Counted from the first letter of the stretch, positions 42,774 to 52,046 are shown. The stretch is 64,000 nt of DNA from CAZAQV01 sp964487255 (GCA_964487255.1 CAZAQV010000012.1:1-64000), one strand, 5' to 3'. Notes: generated from the sequence alone by a model not told the origin. Program-made: numbers and translations.

Positions 42774-45419
42774 ATGACCGAAGTCCCCCCCCCAGCTAAG
42801 CCTCAAGATCAGACGCCCGTTACCATCGAAGAGGAGATGCGGCGCTCGTACCTCGACTACGCCATGAGCGTCATCATTGGCCGTGCGATTCCTGACGTGC
42901 GCGACGGCCTCAAGCCGGTGCACCGGCGCATCTTGTACTCCATGCACGAGCAAAAAGTGCTGTGGAATCAGGGCGTCAAGAAGAGCGCACGCATTGTGGG
43001 TGATGTGCTTGGCAAGTACCACCCACACGGAGATTCAGCGGTCTACGACTCGCTCGTGCGCATGGCGCAGGACTTTTCCATGCGCTACCCGCTGGTCGAC
43101 GGCCAGGGCAACTTCGGTTCGGTCGATGGCGATCCGCCTGCCGCGATGCGTTACACCGAGGTTCGCATGGCGCGGCTGGCTTCGGAGCTTCTGGCCGACA
43201 TCGACAAGGACACCGTAGATTTTGTCCCCAACTTCGACGACTCGGAGAGCGAACCCTCAGTGCTCCCGAGCCGCATTCCGAATCTGCTCGTCAACGGCTC
43301 GGGTGGCATCGCGGTCGGCATGGCGACCAATGTGCCGCCTCACAACTTGGCCGAGGTGATCGACGCCACGTCTCGCCTCATCGAAAACCCCGAGCTTTCC
43401 ATCGCCGATCTGATGAAGGACGACGACAGCGGGCGGCTCGGCATCAAAGGCCCAGACTTTCCAACCGCGGGTTTCATCTACGGAACCAGTGGCATCCAGC
43501 AAGCTTACGCGACCGGTCGTGGTCGCGTCGTGATGCGCGCGCGTGCCTCGGTCGAAGACCTGCCCGGCAAGTCGGGGCGCGAGCAAATCATCATCACCGA
43601 GATTCCCTATCAGGTCAACAAGGCCGAGCTGCTCAAAAAGATCGCCGGCTTGGTGCGCGAAAAGCGCATCGAGGGCATCAGCGATATCCGCGACGAGTCC
43701 GATCGAACCGGCATGCGCGTTGTGATCGAGCTGCGAAAGGACGCGTTCGGCGAGGTGGTGCTCAACCAGCTCTACCGCATGACGGCGCTGCAAAGCACGT
43801 TCGGCGTCAACATGCTGGCTATCGTCGATGGACAACCGCGTCTCCTCGACCTCAAAGAGACGCTGCAGCACTTCATCGAGCATCGCCGCGAGGTCGTCAC
43901 CCGACGCACACGCTACGAGCTGCGTAAGGCACTCGCGCAACTTGAGCTGCTCGAAGGTTTGGGCATGGCGGTCACCGAGGTCGACCTCGTTGTGAACACC
44001 ATCCGCAATTCGCCAAACCCCGACGAAGCCAAAGCGGCGCTCATGAAGCTGCCGATCAAAGGCCTCGAAGCGTTCGTCGAGCGCGCGGGTCGACCCCAGA
44101 GCGAGATCGATGCGGCCAAGGCGCGCGGCGATTACTACCTCTCCGAGCGACAGGCCAAGGCTATCTTGGACATGCGGCTGGCGCGACTCACGGGGCTCGA
44201 GCGCGAAAAACTCGCCAAAGAATACGGCGAAGTCGCGAACTTGATCGCCGAGCTGCGCGATATCTTGGGTAGCGAAACCCGCCTTCTCGAAGTCATCACC
44301 GGTGAGCTCGCCGAAATCCGCGAGCGCTATGGTGACCAGCGGCGCACGGAGATTCTCGAGGCCGAGGGCGACATCACCATCGAAGACCTCGTGGCGGATG
44401 AAGACGTCGTCGTCACGGTGACGCACAACGGCTACATCAAGCGCGTTCCGATCACCGAGTATCGCGCACAAGGACGCGGCGGACGCGGCAAGCGCGCGAT
44501 GGACACGCGTGACGAAGACTTCGTCTCATACTTGTTCGTCGCCAACGCGCACGCGCACGTTCTTTTCTTGAGCGATAGCGGAAAGATTTACCTCAAGAAG
44601 GTGTACGAGATCCCGCAAGGTGCACGCACGGCGCGAGGCCGCGCCATCGTCAACTTTGTCGGCATGGACGCTGGTGAGCGCGTGGCGGCCATTGTGCCCG
44701 TGCAAGACCTTGAGGATGACTTGTTTCTGCTCACCTGCACGGTTCAGGGGCGGGTCAAGCGCACGGCGCTCAGCAAGTACGCGAACATTCGCACCAACGG
44801 CATCATCGGCGTGGGCATCAACGAAGGCGACGAGCTTCTCACTGCGCGCGTTGTGGGGGCCGGGCAGCACGTGCTTATCGGTACGGCCAATGGTCTGAGC
44901 ATTCGTTTTGTCGTCGATGACGCGCGTCCGATGGGGCGCGGCTCGAAGGGCGTCAAAGGTATCGACTTGCGTGAAGGTGACCGCGTGGTTGGTTTCGATA
45001 TCGTCGAAGACGAGACGCGACAGGTTCTCTCGATTAGCGAAAACGGTTACGGCAAGCGTACGGCGCTCGAGGAGTTCCGCGTACAAAACCGTGGCGGCAA
45101 AGGCATCATCGCGCTCGACACCTCCGAGCGAAACGGCAAGATGGTCAAGCTTCGCATCGTCTCGCCCGACGAGCAGCTCATGGTCATCACCGATGGCGGC
45201 CAAATCATTCGCACGCGGGTCTCGGAAATCCGCGAGACGGGTCGCAATGCGCAAGGCGTGCGCGTGATTCGCATGGGCGACGACGAGCGCGTGGTCGATG
45301 TCGAGCCCATCGCGGCCGAAGAGGACGAGGACGACGAGTCGGGCGAAGGCACCGGTGGCGAGTCGTCCGGTGGCGAAGAGGCTCTCGTGGTAGAGCCGGC
45401 GTCCGATGGTGACGAGTAA
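42774..45419 (+). CDS. gyrA: DNA gyrase subunit A
   Basis: The 881-residue protein has the breakage-reunion domain YLDYAMSVIIGRAIPDVRDGLKPVHRRIL, the catalytic tyrosine in AAMRYTEVRM (Tyr127) and the C-terminal pinwheel domain. It carries the GyrA-box QGRGGRG, which marks gyrase rather than topoisomerase IV. In the quinolone region GDSAVYDSLVRM the Ser88 and Asp92 positions (E. coli Ser83 and Asp87) are wild type. The very acidic C-terminal tail (EEDEDDESGE and on) is longer than in E. coli and may tune supercoiling activity. The stop overlaps the next gene by 14 nt. Confidence 0.97.
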   Translation: MTEVPPPAKPQDQTPVTIEEEMRRSYLDYAMSVIIGRAIPDVRDGLKPVHRRILYSMHEQKVLWNQGVKKSARIVGDVLGKYHPHGDSAVYDSLVRMAQDFSMRYPLVDGQGNFGSVDGDPPAAMRYTEVRMARLASELLADIDKDTVDFVPNFDDSESEPSVLPSRIPNLLVNGSGGIAVGMATNVPPHNLAEVIDATSRLIENPELSIADLMKDDDSGRLGIKGPDFPTAGFIYGTSGIQQAYATGRGRVVMRARASVEDLPGKSGREQIIITEIPYQVNKAELLKKIAGLVREKRIEGISDIRDESDRTGMRVVIELRKDAFGEVVLNQLYRMTALQSTFGVNMLAIVDGQPRLLDLKETLQHFIEHRREVVTRRTRYELRKALAQLELLEGLGMAVTEVDLVVNTIRNSPNPDEAKAALMKLPIKGLEAFVERAGRPQSEIDAAKARGDYYLSERQAKAILDMRLARLTGLEREKLAKEYGEVANLIAELRDILGSETRLLEVITGELAEIRERYGDQRRTEILEAEGDITIEDLVADEDVVVTVTHNGYIKRVPITEYRAQGRGGRGKRAMDTRDEDFVSYLFVANAHAHVLFLSDSGKIYLKKVYEIPQGARTARGRAIVNFVGMDAGERVAAIVPVQDLEDDLFLLTCTVQGRVKRTALSKYANIRTNGIIGVGINEGDELLTARVVGAGQHVLIGTANGLSIRFVVDDARPMGRGSKGVKGIDLREGDRVVGFDIVEDETRQVLSISENGYGKRTALEEFRVQNRGGKGIIALDTSERNGKMVKLRIVSPDEQLMVITDGGQIIRTRVSEIRETGRNAQGVRVIRMGDDERVVDVEPIAAEEDEDDESGEGTGGESSGGEEALVVEPASDGDE

Positions 45420-45978
45420 GAACAGCCAAGTTTCCGTCACCGAACACGCTTACATCGAGGCGCTGCGTCAGGAGTTCCCGAAGCTGCGCCTCATCGACAA
45501 GCGCGATAGCCCGCTTTCGCGGCTCATCGACGTGGCGTTGCGCGTTGTCACCCTCGGTTCGCAGTCGCAGTACATGAGCAGCTACGTGACCACGCTCGGG
45601 CAGCGCATCTATTTGCCGGATGGTTGGCGTGAGCGGAGCGAGCGCTCACGGGTTGTAACGCTGCGGCACGAGGCCGTGCACCTACGACAGTTTCGACGTT
45701 TCGGTTGGCTCGGCATGTCGCTGCTTTACGTGTTGCCGATACTGCCTATAGGTTTGGCAGTGGGGCGCGCTTACCTCGAGTGGCAGGCGTACCGCGAAAC
45801 GATTTTGGCGAGCGCAGAACTCTTCGGGTTTGAGTACGTCAAAACGCCGGCTTTCGAAGAACATCTCGTGCGCCAGTTTTGCTCCGGTGCCTACGGTTGG
45901 ATGTGGCCTTTCCCAGGCGCGATTCGCCGTCGGATCCGCGAAGTCATCGCACAGATCGAGACCGTGGCGGCACACTAG
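45406..45978 (+). CDS. Putative zinc-metallopeptidase-like membrane protein
   Basis: Not a family I can name. The 190-residue protein has an HExxH-like site, LRHEAVHLRQF, followed by one or two membrane segments (LGMSLLYVLPILPIGLAVG) and a conserved-looking EWQAYRET, which could be the third metal ligand. It starts inside the gyrA 3' end (ATG 45406, 14-nt overlap), so it is translated with gyrA. The TAG stop at 45976-45978 coincides with the left end of structured element A2. A peptidase function is inferred only from the HEAVH motif. Confidence 0.75.
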   Translation: MVTSKNSQVSVTEHAYIEALRQEFPKLRLIDKRDSPLSRLIDVALRVVTLGSQSQYMSSYVTTLGQRIYLPDGWRERSERSRVVTLRHEAVHLRQFRRFGWLGMSLLYVLPILPIGLAVGRAYLEWQAYRETILASAELFGFEYVKTPAFEEHLVRQFCSGAYGWMWPFPGAIRRRIREVIAQIETVAAH

Positions 45979-46103
45979 ACCGTGTTCAGGTTGTTCTGAG
46001 CGTGAGCGCGCCCGCAAATGGAGGCCCGAACACGTACGGTTTGGTACTTGGAGGGCCGTAGTGCGGACGTAAGCCACGATCAGGGCAAGATGGACGCGGT
46101 CTA
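45976..46103 (+). ncRNA. Structured repeat element, copy A2 (candidate ncRNA)
   Basis: A related but diverged copy (128 nt). P1 pairs 45976-45987 with 46092-46103 with all 12 positions pairing (two or three G-T). P2 pairs GTTCTGAGCG (45993-46002) with CGATCAGGGC (46077-46086). Several positions differ from A1 and A3 on both sides so as to keep pairing. The AGGTT/AAGAT internal loop and GTAAGCC are intact, and a GTAC/GTAC hairpin occupies the centre. It lies just upstream of the Hsp70 gene, leaving 39 nt before the ATG. Confidence 0.7.
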
Positions 46104-46142
46104 AGGTCTTCGTTCGTAGGCGCTTTCGTTGTACGCTCGGCT

Positions 46143-48071
46143 ATGGCCGCGCCCATCATCGGCATCGACCTTGGAACGACGAACTCGGTGGTTGCGACTT
46201 TCGACGGGAGCAAGCCGCAGACCGTCATGTTGCCCGGCGGCCGCAAGATCATGCCCTCGGTGGTGTCGTTTCATCCCAAGGGCAAGGTGCTCGTCGGCGA
46301 AGAGGCTCGCGCTCGGCGCGTCATCGATGCCAAGAACACGGTCTACTCGGTCAAGCGCCTGATCGGACGGCCCTTTCGCTCGCTCGAGGTCAAGCGCGCC
46401 CAAGAGCGTTTGCCGTTCAAACTTGTCGAAGGCCCAAATGGCGGCGTGCACGTTCAGGTGCGCGGCAACGAGTCGCTGTCGTTGCCCGAGATATCCGCCT
46501 TTGTGCTGCGCAAGCTTCACTCGTTCGCCAAGCAGTCGCTCGGCGACGGCGTGGAAAAAGCAGTCATCACCGTACCTGCGAACTTCAACGAACTGCAGCG
46601 CTCGGCGACCAAGGCGGCAGGTCGTGTGGCAGGGCTCGAGGTAGTACGCATCATCAACGAGCCGACGGCTGCGGCGCTGGCCTATGGGCTGCATCGCGGA
46701 GGCCGCGAACGCATCGCGGTCTTCGACCTTGGTGGAGGTACGTTCGATATCACGATTTTGCAGCTTGCGAACGGCGTGTTCGAGGTGATGTCGACCGCCG
46801 GTGACACCTTCTTGGGCGGTGACGATGTTGACCTTCTGGTGGCGGAGCAAATGGCGCTGCGCTTTCTCGAAGAGAACCGCATTGACCCGCGTGGTGAGCC
46901 GCAGTCCTGGGAGCGCATTCGAACCGCAGCCGAGTGGCTCAAGTGCCAGCTCTCCCAACATGACAACGCCGAAGTGACGGTCGAGGAGGTCGCGTATGGA
47001 GCTGGTGGCGCGTCGCTCGACCTCACGTACCAGATGAACCGCGCAGAACTCAGCAAGCTGGCGCACCCGCTCCTTGCGCGCAGTTTCGACGTCTGCGAAG
47101 AGGCGATGAAGCTCGCCTCGGTGCGTCCGACGCAGCTCGACGCCGTCGTACTGGTCGGTGGCTCGACGCGCATGCCCTTGGTGCGAGAGATGGTCGGCCA
47201 CTACTTTGGCAAGTCGCCGCGCGCCGATGTCGACCCGGACGTCGTGGTGGCTTGGGGCGCCGCGGTGCAGGGCGCTGTGCTGGGTGGTCAGAAGCTCGCT
47301 CGCGTCGCGCTCAAAAAGGTTCGGGTCCCGCGCAGTGCTGCCGCGCAAGAGGTTGTGCACGCCAAGCACATCGAGCACGCGCGGCGCTCAACGGAAGACG
47401 GCGTGGGTGCCGTAGCCCCGCCGCCTGTACCTGCCTTGCGGGGCAGTACCACACAGGTCGGAGTTCCGGAGCCTGCCCGCGAGCTGGGCGAGCGCACGAC
47501 GAACCTCGGCCTCGGAGGCGAGCCGGACACCACCGTCGTCGAGCCGGGCGACCTGGCTGCCTTGCCAGCGATCGAGCTCGACCCGCCCGTACCGCCACCC
47601 GCCGAAGCGTATGAGGCGGAACAGGCGCAGAGGGTCGACGAGCTCGACCCGCCGGCTGCGCCGCTGCTTCTTGACGTCACACCGCTCGCGCTCGGTGTTG
47701 AGACCGTCAACGGTTATTGCGAGGAGATCATCCCGCGTAACTCTCCGATACCCACCGAGCACGCCAAGGTGTTCGTCACTGCGCGCGATAATCAACAAGA
47801 GGTACGCGTCAAAGTTTGCCAGGGCCAATCGAAGCGGCTCGAAGAGAACCAGTTTTTGGGCGAGGTATTTCTGGCCGGGCTGCGCGAGGGGGCGCGTGGC
47901 ACGGTGCGCATCGAGGTCATCTTTGAACTCGACAGCGACGGTATCTTGGGCGTGCACGCCACCGACATGGGCACAGGCAAACGTCAGTCTACGCAGATCA
48001 ACCTTGTCGGCGGTATCGAGGAAGACGAAATCGAAATGATGCGCAGTCGTCAGGCGGGACGAGTGGTATGA
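46143..48071 (+). CDS. Non-canonical Hsp70 (DnaK-like) lacking the lid, with linker insertion
   Basis: The N-terminal ATPase domain is complete (GIDLGTTNSVV, VFDLGGGTFDITIL, VVLVGGSTRMP), as is the substrate-binding beta domain (LLLDVTPLALGVETVNG, FLGEVFLAGLREGARG). Two features are unusual. A ~124-residue Pro/Glu-rich segment (~383-506) separates the ATPase domain from the hydrophobic linker LLLDV, which is normally only a few residues away. The protein also ends about 20 residues after the beta domain, so the ~130-residue alpha-helical lid of DnaK is missing. A J protein follows with an ATGA overlap. In Myxococcus a DnaK paralogue, SglK, is required for social motility; this gene could be of that kind. 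Confidence 0.9.
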   Translation: MAAPIIGIDLGTTNSVVATFDGSKPQTVMLPGGRKIMPSVVSFHPKGKVLVGEEARARRVIDAKNTVYSVKRLIGRPFRSLEVKRAQERLPFKLVEGPNGGVHVQVRGNESLSLPEISAFVLRKLHSFAKQSLGDGVEKAVITVPANFNELQRSATKAAGRVAGLEVVRIINEPTAAALAYGLHRGGRERIAVFDLGGGTFDITILQLANGVFEVMSTAGDTFLGGDDVDLLVAEQMALRFLEENRIDPRGEPQSWERIRTAAEWLKCQLSQHDNAEVTVEEVAYGAGGASLDLTYQMNRAELSKLAHPLLARSFDVCEEAMKLASVRPTQLDAVVLVGGSTRMPLVREMVGHYFGKSPRADVDPDVVVAWGAAVQGAVLGGQKLARVALKKVRVPRSAAAQEVVHAKHIEHARRSTEDGVGAVAPPPVPALRGSTTQVGVPEPARELGERTTNLGLGGEPDTTVVEPGDLAALPAIELDPPVPPPAEAYEAEQAQRVDELDPPAAPLLLDVTPLALGVETVNGYCEEIIPRNSPIPTEHAKVFVTARDNQQEVRVKVCQGQSKRLEENQFLGEVFLAGLREGARGTVRIEVIFELDSDGILGVHATDMGTGKRQSTQINLVGGIEEDEIEMMRSRQAGRVV

Positions 48072-48544
48072 GTTCGCCCGAGCTGCCCGACATCGACAAA
48101 ATCACGTACTTCGAACTCTTCGATGTGGACCAAGACGCGGGCATTGACGACATTCGCAGCGCGTTTCACGACTTCGCCCGGCGCTATCACCCAGACTTGT
48201 ACGTGAGCGGACCGGTCAAAGAACGGCTGGCTGCGGCCCGCGTCTACCGTCGTGCGACGGAAGCCTATCGTGTGTTGCTCGACCCACAGAAGCGGGCGGT
48301 CTATTTGCGTGAGCTCGAGCAAGGCCGGAACCGTCTTTCGCCTGGTGCTTCCCTTCCGCCCACGCCGATGGCTGCAAGCGGTTCCAGCAATCCGCTCGCG
48401 GCAAAACACATCAACGAAGCGCGCATCGCCATGCAGCGCGGGGATTTTTCGACGGCGTTTCGGCAGCTCAAGTCGGCGAAAATCTTCGACCCGAAAAACG
48501 AAATGCTTGCGTCTATGCTCGAAGAGGTCCAGGAAAAGCTCTAG
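48068..48544 (+). CDS. J-domain co-chaperone paired with the lidless Hsp70
   Basis: The N-terminal J domain (~12-72) has the HPD motif (RRYHPDLY, 41-43) that stimulates Hsp70 ATP hydrolysis. After a short Pro/Ser linker the C-terminal ~60 residues look like one TPR-type pair of helices (EARIAMQRGDFSTAFRQLKSAK). There is no Gly/Phe or zinc region, so it is a class C J protein. The ATG overlaps the Hsp70 stop, indicating coupled translation of a dedicated chaperone pair. hisB starts 2 nt after its stop. Confidence 0.93.
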   Translation: MSSPELPDIDKITYFELFDVDQDAGIDDIRSAFHDFARRYHPDLYVSGPVKERLAAARVYRRATEAYRVLLDPQKRAVYLRELEQGRNRLSPGASLPPTPMAASGSSNPLAAKHINEARIAMQRGDFSTAFRQLKSAKIFDPKNEMLASMLEEVQEKL

Positions 48545-48546
48545 AG

Positions 48547-49149
48547 ATGAGTACCGAACGAACAGCGAAGGTCGAGCGGACGACCCAAGAAACGAGTATC
48601 GAGGTTGCGCTCGACCTCGACGGCGGCCCTTATTCGATCGAGACGCCGCTGCCTTTTCTGACACACATGATCGAGCAGGTCGCCAAGCACGGTGGGTTTT
48701 CGATACAGCTCAAGGCCACCGGCGACACCGAAATCGACGGGCACCACACGACCGAAGACTTGGGCATTACCTTGGGGCAAGCGTTCGCGAAGGCGCTGGG
48801 TGACAAGCGTGGAATTCGGCGTTATGGCCACGCGGTACTGCCGATGGACGAGGCGCGCGTGGGCGTGACGCTCGACCTCTCTGGGCGTACTTTTTTCGTC
48901 TGGGAGGTGCCGCTTCCAAAGGCCAAGATCGGCGAATTCGACGTCGAGCTTGGCGAGGTGTTTTTCGAGGGCTTCTGTCGTGGTGCCAAGCTGAACCTGC
49001 ACGTGCACATGGAGCGGGGGGAAAACCTACACCACATTTTGGAGTGTTCGTTCAAAGCGTTTGCCAAGGCGCTAGCGCAAGCATGTGCACTCGACCCGAC
49101 GTCGGACGCGATTCCGTCGACCAAGGGGCAACTCGACGACGAACCATGA
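48547..49149 (+). CDS. hisB: Imidazoleglycerol-phosphate dehydratase
   Basis: Sixth step of histidine synthesis, a manganese enzyme. The 200-residue single-function form shows LPFLTHMIEQVAKHGGF, DGHHTTEDLGI, MDEARV, HVHMERGENLHHILECSFKAFAKAL and PSTKGQL, covering both metal-binding histidine motifs. There is no phosphatase domain as in E. coli HisB. It starts 2 nt after the J-protein gene, so it lies in the chaperone transcript, apart from hisH, hisA and hisF further on. Confidence 0.97.
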   Translation: MSTERTAKVERTTQETSIEVALDLDGGPYSIETPLPFLTHMIEQVAKHGGFSIQLKATGDTEIDGHHTTEDLGITLGQAFAKALGDKRGIRRYGHAVLPMDEARVGVTLDLSGRTFFVWEVPLPKAKIGEFDVELGEVFFEGFCRGAKLNLHVHMERGENLHHILECSFKAFAKALAQACALDPTSDAIPSTKGQLDDEP

Positions 49150-49173
49150 GCAAGGTCATGCTGCGCGTAGCGT

Positions 49174-50796
49174 TTAGGGCTTTGCGACGGTGACCATGGC
49201 TATGGATGGCGCCGTAAAGTAGAAGGTCACCGCAGCGACCTTCTTGGCTTGGGTTGTCGAAAGCGAGCACTGGCCATTGGCGTCCGTTGTGCACGATGCT
49301 GTGCCACTTGCTCCGTGCCTACCGTCGCTCGCCCAGTCGGCCTCTACCAGCACGCCCGAAGCGGGGGCAGCACCGTCGGTCACCGTGACTGTGACCCAGC
49401 CTTGCCAGCTCGAGCCGGCGTTGAGGGAACCTGTGGTGGTATCGGAGATGATCGGACCATCCGCTGTTCCTCCGCCACTGCCGCCATCGGAAGAAGAGAC
49501 GAGCACAAACTCGGTGGCGGTATGGCTTGCGCCGTCGTCATCGGTGACCGTCAGCTCGACTTGGTAGTCGCCCGAAGCGGCAAACGTATGCTCGACCACA
49601 GCACCGCTGGCGGTGCTGCCATCTTCAAACTGCCAGACGTAGCTGACAATGGAGCCATCGCTGTCGCTCGAGCCACTGCCATCGAATGTGCATGCCAAGT
49701 CGGTGCAGGAAAAGGAAAAGTCCGCGCTTGGCGCCAGGTTGCTCGGCTCGGGGGGGGCACCTCCACCCGTCATGAACTCTCCAGTAAGCCACTCCGCCAA
49801 GCCTGGGACTTCGTTGGCAGGTGGGATGTCTTTGTTAGAGTGGGAGCCAGCGTTCTGTGAGCCGAAGAGCGTCCGAAAGTCGTCGGCGATGATCTCTCCC
49901 GGGATCCAGTCATGGGTGGATCCCAAGCGGGGATCGCTAGGATCGATTCCTCGCACCTGAAGAAAAACATCCAGATTATCCCACTGGTTTACGATTTTTT
50001 GGTAGTAGCGGCTCCAGGCGTGGCCGTATTCGTGAAAGAGATCGCTGTGGCGCGATCGCACCCAGTCCGAAAAGTCGACATGGATAGTCGCACGATAGTT
50101 GCTGTAGGAACCCGCTGCCCCGGACACACTGTGTTTGCAGGAACTATTTGCCTCTGGGTAGCCGAAGAGCACGGTGGTAAGCGCTTCCTCGTCGCCGCGC
50201 AGGGTTCCTGAAATCAATGCTGCATAGACGGTCTCGGCTGTGATGGCGTCGGTGTAGCTCTTGACGACGAGGCCCGACGGCGCCTCAAGAGTTGTAATTG
50301 GAGCGCTCCAATCGCTGCTGGTGGTGATCGGACGCCAGCCCAAGTCAAAGCTCGCATCGCCGCCGACCGTCACGATTTTCTCTGGCCATAGGTTGGCCGT
50401 CGTCGTGGGTACCCAATCGTCTTTGACGTCGCTCCACGAAGTCGGATGGTAGCGCACCAAGTATGTCCCGCTTGCGAGTCCAGAAATCGTGTAGCGACCC
50501 GCAGCGTCGGTCACGGCCGATGTAAGGAATGTAGATCCATCTTCGGTAAGAACCCAGATGCCTTTGCCCTCCCAAGGCGGTTCGCCCTCATCTGGGACGC
50601 CATCGCGGTCGATATCCTCGAACACGATACCGGAGATGGAAGCGGTCGATTCGGTGGCGGCCTGCCGACTGTCCTCGAGTGGGGAGTCCACCAGCTCGCC
50701 CATGCACCCCAGTTGCAAAAGAGACAGTGGCAAAAGAGACGCCACGCATATTACGGCCTGTACAGATACTGGTTTGACTTGCTTCTTCACGGTCAC
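49174..50796 (-). CDS. Secreted lipoprotein metallopeptidase with SdrD-B-like and PKD domains
   Basis: A signal peptide with a lipobox ending LQLGC (Cys31) is followed by an SdrD/Cna-B-like beta domain (SGIVFEDIDRDGVPDEGE). A peptidase-like domain contains HEYGH (254-258, HExxH) and a later glutamate-rich helix (DWIPGEIIADDF) that may hold a third ligand. Then come a PKD domain (SGSSDSDGSIVSYVWQFEDG) and a C-terminal Ig-like domain. The enzyme would sit on the cell surface and cleave proteins outside. The gene separates hisB from hisH and points against them. Confidence 0.85.
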   Translation of the reverse strand: MTVKKQVKPVSVQAVICVASLLPLSLLQLGCMGELVDSPLEDSRQAATESTASISGIVFEDIDRDGVPDEGEPPWEGKGIWVLTEDGSTFLTSAVTDAAGRYTISGLASGTYLVRYHPTSWSDVKDDWVPTTTANLWPEKIVTVGGDASFDLGWRPITTSSDWSAPITTLEAPSGLVVKSYTDAITAETVYAALISGTLRGDEEALTTVLFGYPEANSSCKHSVSGAAGSYSNYRATIHVDFSDWVRSRHSDLFHEYGHAWSRYYQKIVNQWDNLDVFLQVRGIDPSDPRLGSTHDWIPGEIIADDFRTLFGSQNAGSHSNKDIPPANEVPGLAEWLTGEFMTGGGAPPEPSNLAPSADFSFSCTDLACTFDGSGSSDSDGSIVSYVWQFEDGSTASGAVVEHTFAASGDYQVELTVTDDDGASHTATEFVLVSSSDGGSGGGTADGPIISDTTTGSLNAGSSWQGWVTVTVTDGAAPASGVLVEADWASDGRHGASGTASCTTDANGQCSLSTTQAKKVAAVTFYFTAPSIAMVTVAKP

Positions 50797-51038
50797 CCTC
50801 CCCGACGACGCTGAGCACCGCCGGCTTCACCGAGTAGATGACTACGCAAGAGTTGTTCCATCGTCGTCACGCGTGAAAGCACACGTCTTTTCCCGCTCTA
50901 TCGGAATGTTCTGTGTTCGCGCAAGCGCTTCCGTTGTTCCCCATTCGTCTCGGCTCTTCAGACCCCGCTTGACCCACCGCTTCCGGGCTGAGATCTGGGA
51001 CGAATGACTTTGAGCTGCGATTGGTTTATCGGAACACC

Positions 51039-51650
51039 ATGAACATCGCCATTGTCGACCTGGGGATGGGGAACTTGCGCAGCGTGGAGCGAGCGCTGAT
51101 GCGCGCTGGCGCACGGCCTCAGATTGTCAGCGAAGCTGCGGATGTTGCGGCGGCCGACGTGTTGGTCTTGCCGGGGCAGGGCGCCTTCGCCGGTGCGGCG
51201 GATGCGCTCAACGCGCCGGTCGGCCAGGCGCTTCGTGACGCGCTCGAAGCTGGTAAACCCTATCTCGGCATTTGCCTCGGCATGCAGATTCTTTTCGAGC
51301 GCTCGGAGGAAAGCCCGGGGCATTTGGGACTTGGCTTCATCAAGGGGAGCGTGCAGCGCCTGCGGTCCGACGACAGCGAGCTCAAGATCCCGCATATGGG
51401 GTGGAACCGAGTTCATAGTCACACGCCGCTGATCGAAGATGGCGACTGGTTTTACTTCGTGCACAGCTACCACTGCGTGCCCGACGATGCGTCGGTGATC
51501 GTGGGCACGGTCGACTACGGCAAGCCGCTGTGCGCGGCGGTGCATGCCGGCTCAGCGTTTGCCGTGCAGTTTCATCCCGAGAAGAGCCAAGACGCCGGCG
51601 AACGCCTGTTTACGCACTTCTTGGAGCTGGCTTCCAAGGTTGCGCCGTGA
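51039..51650 (+). CDS. hisH: Imidazole glycerol phosphate synthase, glutaminase subunit
   Basis: HisH supplies ammonia from glutamine to HisF. The ATG at 51039 begins NIAIVDLGMGNLRSVERAL. The nucleophile is in YLGICLGMQILFE, and the catalytic histidine-glutamate pair in FAVQFHPEKSQD. Its length of 203 residues is normal. The last codon overlaps the start of the next gene (GTGA). The 242-nt gap upstream contains no gene. Confidence 0.97.
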   Translation: MNIAIVDLGMGNLRSVERALMRAGARPQIVSEAADVAAADVLVLPGQGAFAGAADALNAPVGQALRDALEAGKPYLGICLGMQILFERSEESPGHLGLGFIKGSVQRLRSDDSELKIPHMGWNRVHSHTPLIEDGDWFYFVHSYHCVPDDASVIVGTVDYGKPLCAAVHAGSAFAVQFHPEKSQDAGERLFTHFLELASKVAP

Positions 51651-52006
51651 GCGAGTGGGTGCTCGGCGCAAGCGCCGCGGCGTTTGCGCTCATGGGCCTG
51701 GCCGCGATCATCGAACCGAGCATCGTCACAGCGCAGTTTGGCGCGGGTCTGCTCAAGCGCGCCGGCCGGAGCGAGGTGCGGGCCGTGTACGGCGGTTTTG
51801 GTTTGGCGATCTGCGCGGCGCTTGTGTTCGCGCTACGCGACCCCGAACTTCGTCCAGGCGTTTCGCTCACCGTGGGACTAGCACTTGCCGGCATGGCCTG
51901 CGGTCGCGTCGTCTCGCTCGTCCTCGACCGCGGCATCGACAAGCTCCCGCTACTCTACCTGCTGATCGAAGCCCTTGCCGCCGCGGCATTGCTGTACGCA
52001 ACATGA
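51647..52006 (+). CDS. DUF4345-like small membrane protein
   Basis: From a GTG overlapping the hisH stop (GTGA) it encodes 119 residues with about four hydrophobic helices and the block EVRAVYGGFGLAICAALVFALR followed by GLALAGMACGRVVSL, matching the DUF4345 family pattern. It probably lies in the inner membrane. Its biochemical role is unknown and its translation is probably coupled to hisH. An extended -10 sequence for the next genes lies just beyond it. Confidence 0.75.
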   Translation: MSEWVLGASAAAFALMGLAAIIEPSIVTAQFGAGLLKRAGRSEVRAVYGGFGLAICAALVFALRDPELRPGVSLTVGLALAGMACGRVVSLVLDRGIDKLPLLYLLIEALAAAALLYAT

Positions 52007-52031
52007 AGCGAGCGATGGGCGTGTGCACTTG

Positions 52032-52040
52032 TGCTAGAAT
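52032..52040 (+). promoter_or_regulatory. Extended -10 promoter element (TGCTAGAAT)
   Basis: An extended -10 motif (TGn followed by TAGAAT) ends six bases before the ATG of the 76-aa gene at 52047. Transcription would start at or near the ATG, so the message is probably leaderless. It would drive the two-gene nucleotidyltransferase module. Confidence 0.5.
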
Positions 52041-52046
52041 GTAGCG

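Noticed and set aside
43257..44471. Long antisense open frame (about 400 codons) within gyrA
   Set aside because: It is the shadow of gyrA codon bias; the plus-strand protein is an unmistakable gyrase and the antisense product has no motifs. The same applies to long antisense frames at 46101-47378 (Hsp70) and 7680-8984 (amidohydrolase).
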